This document shows, in pieces, positions 56,594 through 64,000 of a DNA stretch of 64,000 nt (positions within the stretch are counted from its first letter, which is position 1; each line of letters opens with the position of its first letter). The stretch is taken from NCBI GenBank assembly GCA_010015655.1, contig ML976674.1, positions 827,028 through 891,027 of the forward strand. Reading direction: 5' to 3'. The notes beneath the pieces were generated by a model. The model did no database searches and was not told the DNA's origin. It worked only from the letters and a program-made list of their open reading frames with translations. Source of the DNA: Bimuria novae-zelandiae CBS 107.79. Taxonomy: Eukaryota > Ascomycota > Dothideomycetes > Pleosporales > Didymosphaeriaceae. Position numbers and translations under genes: made by a program.

Positions 56594-56876
56594 TGCTTTG
56601 CATAAGACCGTACCGACCCACCCGCACAGCAAATCAGAGATAAGAATATTGTTTTCTCTTTTATCTCCTTGATCACTGCATCGATATCTCTAGAAATTTT
56701 ATATAGTATAGAGGTAACTTAACTCTATATTCTACTAAGTTTTTAAATTTTTTTATAAAGGGGTTATTAAGATATATAGCTGTAAAAAAAAAAGGACAAG
56801 GTTAGCTATACTTGAATCTACTTAGTCGTGCCTCAAAATACGCTAGAGGTGGGTCGGTACGGTCTTTTGCAAAGCA
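56594..56876. mobile_element. MITE-like element, 283 bp, 29-bp TIRs
   Basis: Left TIR TGCTTTGCATAAGACCGTAC (56594-56622, continuing CGACCCACC) is matched inversely at 56848-56876 with one mismatch in 29. The interior, about 225 bp, is TpA-rich and has no coding capacity. A clear target duplication was not found, so the true ends could lie a few bases further out. Confidence 0.75.
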
Positions 56877-57252
56877 TAATAAGCGTTACTAGTGCAACGC
56901 CGTCGTTGCACGTGCATACGAAGGTAGAAAGGCCCTGCATGTTTTAGTAATACAGCTGTCGTACAGTCAAACGACCAGCGGCTCCTTGCATGAGCACTGT
57001 AATCTCTAGGGCCGTAGAGACGTGCTCTAGTTTGAGCTCTGAGGGCCATTGGGAGTTTTGGATTGTTCATATTCGCGAGGGACGAGTACTAGCAGAGCTG
57101 CGATGGTGGCTATCTGTAATGCTCGAAAATCGGGGAAAATCTTGGCAAAACCTTAACGTGTCCGTGCACCCAATGCACGGATTCAGCCAATGCACGCCGA
57201 ACATCCGACGCGTCAAAACTCCCTACTTTCAACACGCGATAACTCCACCAAT

Positions 57253-60027
57253 ATGGATCCAATTCAAGCTGCGATAGATGAGATCGAATCGCGAGAACCA
57301 GGAGAAGATTTTTCATATACAGAAATTGCTACCAGATATGGTGTTAATCGATCTACACTCTCACGAAGGCACCGAGGTGTTACCGCGACGCGTGCAGCCA
57401 ACACAATCAATCAGCGAAAGCTCAACCCACAGCAAGAGCAGGAGCTTGTACGATATATCAAAAGGCTCACAGAGAGACATATACCTCCTACTAGAGAGAT
57501 GATACAGAATTTTGCCTCGACGATAGCAAAGGAGCCAGTCAGCGAGAGCTGGGTTACCCGCTTTATCAACCAACACAGCATTCATCTCATCTCGCAATGG
57601 ACCGTCGGCATGGACAGCAATCGCCACAAAGCTAATTCAGTGGATAAATATCGCCTCTATTTCAACCTTATACACAGCAAGATTGATTAATATCGCATAG
57701 ATCCTCGTCATATCTACAATATGGATAAAAAAGGTGTCCTGATCGGTATCGTTGGTAGAACAAAGAGGATATTCAGCAGACAAATGTGGGAGAAGAAGGA
57801 GGTTAGGGCATCACTCCAGGATGGCAATCGCGCGTGGATCACGCTCCTAGCATGTATCTACGCTGATAGATCAGCTTTGCCGCCAAGCCTTATCTATGAG
57901 GCTGCCAACAAGGACATCCAATTAAGCTGGGTAGAGGATATCAAGGCAGGATATCATGAAGTCTTTATCACCTTATCATCCTCTGGCTGGACGAACAACG
58001 ATATCGGGCTTGCCTGGCTTAAGCAGGTGTTTGATCGCTGTATAAAAGAGAAGGCTCGACGATTATATCGACTTTTAATTATGGATGGCCACGGATCTTA
58101 TGTTACTATAGACTTTATTAACTATTATAATTAGAATAGGATCCTGCTTGCTGTCCTACCTCCTTATTTAACTTATACACTTTAGCTACTTAATGTTGCG
58201 ATGTTTAAGCCTCTATTAACAGCCTACTTAGCAGAGCTATCAAGATACCTTTATAGAAGCCAGGGCCTAGCTTCTATCACTAAAGGCGACTTCTTTCCCC
58301 TATTCTGGAATGCGTGGAAGGCCTCTTTTAAGGAATCAACTATCCTTAGCTCTTTTAGAGCCACAGGTATATCGCCACCTGATCCTCACCGAACATCAAC
58401 TTTTCCAGGTCACCGAAAGGTTGATATCCATCGATTTTTTGTTAAAACACGACTTAAATGCCTTCGTAAATCTGTTTTCTAGCGTCCTCTTTTAGCTACA
58501 GGCGTTATAGCAGGCGCGCTACCCTATTTTCTCTTTTAGCTCCTTAGTAAGCTAAAATCTTTTTAAAATGGCCCGTGCGCCGCTTAGATTTTCACGTTTA
58601 GTTAAAGGCTATAACTATAGCTAAGATAAGGAGATAGTCGTGACACTTCTTGCTCTTGCAAGATATGGGCACCTACTAGGCCTAAATACAAAGGCTCTCT
58701 ATGCGAAGAGCTATAGCACGATTTAATAAAGCACTAGCTCTTAATACCTACAACGACGAGAGCTGCCCGTAGCTCTCTAAAGACCAACTATTAGCGTCCC
58801 TGACCTGATACAACACGCAAACAAGGCAGCCAGCCTGGCCTTATATTATATAACTCTTAGGGATAAAGAAGAAGGACAGGCCTGGCTCTGCCTTCCTACT
58901 ACACCTATCTCCTTTGACACAGGTATTGCCAAGCCTGGTACAAAGGCTCTCCTCGCGCAGAGCCACGGCTCCAATTCAATAGAGCACTAGCTCTCTATAC
59001 CTATCCACTCTTTCCTTTTCTTTCTTCTTATAGCACTAAACTGCCTCTGAACACACACAAGGAATTCACCCTAATGTACATACACTACTTAGTCTCCCTA
59101 ACAGGAAGGGGAGCTATAGCTTAAAATGGTAGTAATACCCGCGTAGGCAAGAAATGCTTTCTAAGGTAGTATATTAGTACTATAATTCTATAGCTTAGCA
59201 CGTCGTATATGCCCTTTAGGAGGCGAGATAGTGGACTTAATCCCCATTAACTAGACGAAAAATAAATACCAACCAACCAACCAACCAAGCCACCTGATCC
59301 TGACCCTATCCTTAATAGGTTCACCCAGGATTAAGAATCAGGCAATAGCTCCTCATTAGGGCTTAGCGATTATGACTAGAGAAAGATGGATAGGCTTGTA
59401 CGCTCTACAGTGAGTGATTAAAGTAGTAAGGATACACAGAAGCTTCGTTAATTACTCCACTACCTATCTGTTAAAAATGAGCTGCTTAAGCATGACAACG
59501 ATAGGCTTAGGCAGGCGCTATCTATTAAGAAGAAGCGTAATAAGAAGAGTAAAGCTCTAAACCTTTAATAGCGCTAGAAGTATTATAGTAGGGCTATCTT
59601 ATAGTTACTAAGGAAAGTAAGGGAGGCACGTTATCGTTAATTAATTAAGGAGTAAAAGGATAAGCAGCAATAGCTTTAAAAAGTAGAGATAGTAGAGCTA
59701 AAGAAGGTAGCTAAGCTATATAAGGAGAAAATCTAGTAAGAAAAGCGTGCAGCGAGAGAGGCAGCGAAGAAGGCAAAGGAGAAGGAGAGAGCTAAAAAGG
59801 CAGCTTAGCGCACTGCCTAGAAGTCTGCTGATAACGCTAAAAAGGCTCTATAACTATCCTAAAGGAGTAAGAGAAAAGCTTCTCAGCCATCTCCACAGAG
59901 CAGAAAGCGTTAGAAACGTGTTGTTAATGCTATAGATGTTAGGGAGGCCTTAAAGGACGCATCTGCTGCCCTAACCAAATCCACACGGAGCGGCCGCGAC
60001 GTCAAGCTTCTAGATAGATTTAAATAG
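57253..60027 (+). pseudogene. pogo/Fot1-type DDE transposase, lightly RIP-mutated and split by an insert
   Basis: MDPIQAAIDEIESREPGEDF opens the protein. A psq-type HTH (YTEIATRYGVNRSTLSRRHR) and a CENP-B HTH (PPTREMIQNFASTIAKEP, SWVTRFINQH) follow. The DDE part has YNMDKKGVLIGIVGRTKR (first Asp), LLIMDGHGSYVTIDFINYYN (second) and AYLAELSRYLYRSQGLASIT, KGDFFPLFWNAW. After ATGISPPDP a foreign insert (58391-59288) intervenes, and the typical tail resumes at 59290: PPDPDP, a charged coiled stretch EKRAAREAAKKAKEKERAKK, and SKRKASQPSP up to a stop at 60025-60027. In-frame stops at 57688 and 58132, plus several in the tail, are of TAA/TAG type. The first 145 residues are intact. Confidence 0.9.
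58391..59288 (+). mobile_element. LINE-like (non-LTR) insert with 17-bp duplication and (CCAA)5 tail
   Basis: The host sequence GCCACCTGATCCTCACC (58374-58390) is repeated as GCCACCTGATCCTGACC (59289-59305), one mismatch in 17. The insert ends in five CCAA units (59269-59288). Variable-length duplications and a simple-repeat 3' tail are hallmarks of target-primed reverse transcription, so this is probably a 5'-truncated LINE or a SINE. Internally a segment near 58692-58753 recurs at about 58947-59000 (AAAGGCTCTC...GAGCACTAGCTC). No RT motif is readable in the 898 bp. Confidence 0.75.
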
Positions 60028-60419
60028 TGCAAATGAATCGCAGCTATCGATTTACTATCCTAGTAGAAAATCTTATAATAATATTGTTTATGGGTGGTTC
60101 TGCAGCCTTATTTCTAATAGAGCGTTTATTGTGTTTGGCGTGCATTGGCTGAATCCGTGCATTGGGTGCACGGACACGTTAATTATTTTCGCGCGCCTGC
60201 CAATTTGTTTCCGAAATCTAAACGCCTGCGGTCCCCACTATATTGTTGTCAGCTTGCCGCCTAGTAAAGTAAGGCTGTAGATATACGTAAGGACGTCTAT
60301 ACTGACTATTTTCTTAGTGTTGCAGACGTTCTGGCACGCCTGTGGACATGTACGCCGCTGTAGGCATCCCGACGCGGCCTCGCCGACGCGACCTCGCGCC
60401 GCCCTAGCCTCCTAATGCT

Positions 60420-61484
60420 ATATATCTCGGTCGCGGTCTTTCTACGCGTACTTGTAATAATATCAAGCGGTTCCTAGACTTTGGATAGCACCTAGACGCC
60501 ATCGCTGCACGCGAACGTTGTTCTTGGCACGCTGTTAGCAATGTAGCGGAGAACCTAGAGAAGTTTGGCAACGTTCGCCGCCCTCTGTAAGGCAAGCTAG
60601 GGAGACCTCCTGCTATCCTAGACGAAGACGGGGACGCGTTATTTAATAAGCTAGTTTATTCTAGCTAGATATACCAGGACGAGATTATAAAGTAGCTACT
60701 TATTAAGCGTGACTATCGCGTCTCCCGCTCTATAGTCTAGTAATACTTAAAGAAGAAGAAGTAGAGCAAGCGTACGCTGCAGCCCTTCTCTATTAACTAA
60801 AACAAGGACCTAAGGCAAGGGTATCGCGTCTAAATAAGCCAGTATACGCAGGAGGATCTCTGCTTTATTAATAAGGTAATCTTTAACAAGAAGAATAGCT
60901 AGAGACATAAGGCGTATGCTCCTGTTAGCGCTAACTATTAATATAGTTAGGATATCTAGCGTGGCGATACCTAGGCAATTCTCCTAGCTTATACTTCGTA
61001 GCACGGGTATTTGCCTTGCACTAGCATTAAGGAGGGTTACTATAATTATAAGTAGTTTCTAAAATAGATTAAGACGTAGCTAATACCTACACTGCGCGCC
61101 TTCTACGGCGGCAAGCTAATAGTAATTATCCTTAACAATATATTAATACACACGAATAACAACGTACGGGCGATTATTAAGCGCGCTAGATATCTACTCT
61201 AGTACCTGCCGCCATACTCCCCAGACTATAACCCTATCAAGCTCACATTTACGGTGTTAAAAGCCTAGATCCGCCAGAACTACGTCTTTACGCGCTCTCA
61301 ATTTGGCCGCAATAGGTTTAGAGATTTCTTAATAGTAGCAATTTAGAAGAGCTATTATAATAAGTTTGCAAGAAAGCACTTCTGCTACGTAGCTAGTAGC
61401 CTATATATTAATAATAACACGTTGCTAAGGGTCAGGAGGGAGCTAAGAATAGAGTTTAACTTTAACTTTAATAAGGATAAGTAA
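60420..61484 (+). pseudogene. Tc1/mariner (DDE_3-type) transposase, RIP-mutated
   Basis: Readable through TAG/TAA stops: an HTH-like N-terminus (FLDFG, HLDAIAARERCSWHAVSNVA), GKLGRPPAILDEDGDALFNK, the central block AYAPVSANY and AILLAYTSQHGYLP, FYGGKLIVIILNNILIHTNN at the second catalytic position (DN in relatives, N-N here), and the signature YLPPYSPDYNPIKLTFTVLK with Lys in place of the usual Glu after NPI. All three catalytic acid positions appear altered by G-to-A changes. Ends at TAA 61482-61484. Confidence 0.8.
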
Positions 61485-62399
61485 GATTAAACAGGTTGCT
61501 ATAGGCGGCGGTGGCGGCCCTAGGGGGCGGCCTAGCGTTTAAGGTAACGAAGCCACTATTACTACCACTGTTTACATTCGCCTAGGAGCCTTTACTAACG
61601 GAAGGAGCCTATGTCGACTCTACACTAGTACTCTAGGCTAAAAGTTTGTCAATTTAATTTATATATATATATATATTATTTCAGCCCGAAACTTTATTTA
61701 TTTATTAAGATATTTAATATTCTGGCACATATTAAAAACAACAAAGTTTTAGGCAGGAATATATTAAAAACTATAGAAAATTAGTAATAACGCTGCTAGA
61801 TCTACGCAGACTTATGCTTATTACCCTTATACTCTATTACTATTGTAAATAACATCTTTGCATAACGATAACTAGTTTTAAACTTTCTTAGATCCTCTTT
61901 TAGATAGTAAATAAGACCATCTTTAAGCTTTAACTCCCTAGCAACCTTATATAGGTTACTAGTAGGGTTGCTTATCTCGCGAAGGTTATAAATTATCCAC
62001 CGCTTATTAAGCGCAATCTCTATTATCTAGGTATATTTATTCTAGTCCTTAGGTAACTACTAACCTATAAGCTACTTAAAGAACTCCCTTACCTCCACTT
62101 GGGCGTCACCTTAACTATTAATAGGGCTTGATAAAGACATAGGCGCGGGTGGTAGATATTCTATAATAGCGTAAGTTTAAGAGCTTAAAGGTCTACGTGC
62201 TAGTAACGCTGGCAACAGCAGCGGAGACCTAGACGCAACAACGCGTAGACGTAGGCCATATAGCCAGCTCTTAGACGCCTCTCGCTACTATATAAGTAGC
62301 TACCACGCCTCAGCCATACGCGCATAACGCTTAAGGTCCTTAAATTAACGTAGTTCCTCCTCTTCTTCTTATTATTATTCATGTTAACGCTCTTACTTA

Positions 62400-63739
62400 T
62401 GCTTGCGCTACTACCACGCCTCCTCTCGCTCCTCTTCTTCGTCCTCTAAACGTTGCAGCTCTCGCTAGTGTTTTAGGTCCTCTACACGCTTCCTATGCCG
62501 CTTCCTCTCCTCTTTAGCAGAGCTATTATTAGTGCTACCTAGCCGCTTCTTGCCCTTGCCTCTACGAGTATAAGGGTTAACCTTAAGCTAGTTACCCGTG
62601 TTATTACGCCAATACGCGACAAGCTAAAGAGGTGGCTACTTAATAGACGCGCTGTCCCGTCCCTTAATAATACGCTTTATCTATGTCTCTCCATCCGCCA
62701 GACGTATCGCGAAGTACTCACCAAAGAAAGGAATCCAGCACTAGTATCTATAGTTGCTATAGAGGGTCTCGTAACAAATCCACTAGTTATAGATACTACT
62801 AAGCAAGTTAGTAAAGGACTGACAGACCTCCTACTACGCCTCTATCTATAGTAACTAAGTTGTATAACTGCCACGAGGCACTAGCGCGCTAGTAATAACT
62901 TAGGGCGGAGTATTAGCTTGCCTAGGTAATAAAGGCTCGTTAGCATACGTCCAAGGAAACGCCTTCTATAAGAGGGCAACCTTTACCTTTACGTCCACCC
63001 TTATCTCTAGGATATCGCACCCTCGCAGCGACTCGGCAGTCTGGTCTATGTCTCTTACCAGCACGTCTCCAGACTCCACAAAGTTAGCTAACGTCTTATG
63101 CTTAAACGCTAAGCGGGACGTCTTCGTCCTCTAGCCAGCGCGAAAGGCAACACCAATTACTAGTGTATAATAGTCTTGTCCGTCGATTTTAGACAGGGGA
63201 TTACGGACCATCTGCTCTACCATGTCGTCTAGATCTAATATCACGAACTCTCGTTGATTACAGATAGCTATATTCTTAACCTTTATTACCTTATTCACGC
63301 GCAGCGTGTACTCAATCTCCAGGTCATACAAAGGGCCAGGCACTAGCGACGACGCGCGCGGCGGCGAGGAGGGTACTACTACCACAGTGGCAGCAGGCGG
63401 TACAGGTGTAGGTGTAGGTATAGGCGCTGGCACAGGTACAGGCGGAGGTGTGGGGGGGAGAGACGGCGGAGGAGAGGACGACGACGACGGTGGACCTAGC
63501 AGGTTTGGTAGCAGGCCTGGAAATCGCCTGCTTAGAGAGTCCTTACGGGTGTTACCGGACGCTGTTTTCGACTTCTTAGTCCGACTGGCAGGCTTGCTGG
63601 CAGGCTTACGCGTGGCCTTCGTCCTGTGTGCACTACTACCTGTCATTATAGCAGGAGCGGGAGCTTCTACTTCGAAGTTAACGGCGATAGGTTTCCTAGC
63701 GTACGCGGGACTTGCGCGTGGCTTTGATAGTGGGCACAT
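62400..63739 (-). pseudogene. Second gene of the Tc1-like element, unknown product
   Basis: On the minus strand a frame runs open for 202 residues (63739-63131) and can be followed through TAG/TAA stops to at least 62400. The first part is basic (HRTKATRKPASKPASRTKKS) and then Pro-rich (PPSLPPTPPPVPVPAPIP). It continues LYDLEIEYTLRVNKVIKVKN and FVILDLDDMVEQMVRNPLSK, then SGDVLVRDIDQTAESLRGCD, SFTNLLSSIYN, IPFFGEYFAIRLADGET, and a charged coil (KRHRKRVEDLKH). I recognise no family. Its position inside the element's TIRs, opposite to the transposase, suggests an accessory gene of the transposon or a captured host gene. Confidence 0.55.
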
Positions 63740-64000
63740 AGGCTGTGCCTGTACAAGAACGCGTCTGGCGACGGGTTGGCGACGGCGCGTTGGCGTTGGT
63801 TATGCAGGGCGTATGTAGAGGTCTTACGCGACTGTAACACTAAGAAAAGGTTAGTATAGACGTCTTTAAAACTTTAACTAATGTAGCAGAGCTAATAAAG
63901 GTAATAAGGCGCGTACCGCGGGCGTTCAGATTCTGTATACAAATTGGCTGGCGCGCGAAAATAATTAAGGTTTTGCCAAGATTTTCCCCGATTTTCGAGC

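Larger units (their letters stand above)
57156..60179 (+). mobile_element. pogo/Fot1-type transposon inside the Tc1-like TIR
   Basis: TIRs start ACGTGTCCGTGCACCCAATG and continue through GGATTCAGCCAATGCACGCC; the inverse is at about 60137-60179. TA flanks it at 57154-57155 and 60180-60181. Length is 3024 bp, or about 2109 bp without the 898-bp insert and its 17-bp duplication. Confidence 0.93.
57121..64000. mobile_element. Large Tc1-like transposon, left TIR split by a pogo element; runs off the window
   Basis: The right end (63940-64000) is the inverse of the left end, once the pogo element at 57156-60179 and one TA are removed. Left 57121-57155 plus 60182-60208 read GCTCGAAAATCGGGG...CCTTA then ATTATTTTCGCGCGCC, giving at least 61 bp of TIR with one mismatch. 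Without the insert the element is at least 3.85 kb, about twice the usual Tc1/mariner size. It carries a plus-strand DDE transposase remnant and a second minus-strand gene. TIR matching still continues at the window edge, so its true right end and target duplication are not visible. Confidence 0.85.

Noticed and set aside
57121..64000. Reading the two ends as halves of a perfect palindrome into which two separate elements had inserted side by side
   Set aside because: The simpler solution is one long TIR interrupted by the pogo element: fusing 57121-57155 to 60182 reproduces the right-hand TIR with one mismatch.

Overview
This window comes from a filamentous ascomycete, most likely a Pleosporales-type Dothideomycete. 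The evidence is short GT-AG introns of about 47-72 nt in most genes (30 to 176 nt overall), an intron-bearing nuclear tRNA-Ala, fungal gene families (Pth11-type rhodopsin-domain protein, NmrA-like, fungal P450, Snt1-like SANT protein), and long TpA-rich tracts in which transposon genes carry many TAA/TAG stops replacing CAA/CAG/TGG. That is the footprint of repeat-induced point mutation (RIP). One 1862-bp pogo/Fot1 element has a size and TIR style that recall, from memory, Molly of Parastagonospora nodorum. This was not checked by alignment.

Layout. 1-2352: RIP-degraded Ty1/copia debris, an orphan TIR end and one LTR. 2353-16847: gene island with an NmrA-like pseudogene broken by a solo LTR, tRNA-Ala(AGC), an unknown membrane protein, VPS18, an F-box-like protein, a BTB pseudogene and a GH2 beta-glucuronidase. 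16848-21225: a RIP-mutated pogo element holding a solo LTR and the Molly-sized pogo element. 21228-25536: alpha/beta hydrolase and a decaying P450. 25537-36320: an antisense Ty1/copia element carrying a second, sense Ty1/copia element. 36326-53690: gene island with a rhodopsin-domain membrane protein, a MATH/USP-like/UBL/MORN/RING protein, deoxyhypusine synthase and a giant SANT co-repressor. 53700-64000: dense transposon nest with LTR inside LTR, another solo LTR, a MITE, and a large Tc1-like element whose left TIR is split by a pogo element that itself carries a LINE-like insert.

The core genes are ordinary housekeeping functions: vacuolar tethering (VPS18), hypusination of eIF5A (DHS) and chromatin repression (SANT). 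The accessory genes next to transposons are the damaged ones (NmrA, BTB, P450). The most unusual protein keeps a USP7-like domain order but lacks recognisable catalytic Cys and His boxes, and ends in MORN repeats plus a RING finger. It looks like a deubiquitinase scaffold converted into a ubiquitin ligase. Element boundaries with target-site duplications were read directly from the sequence. Family names rest on motif recognition.
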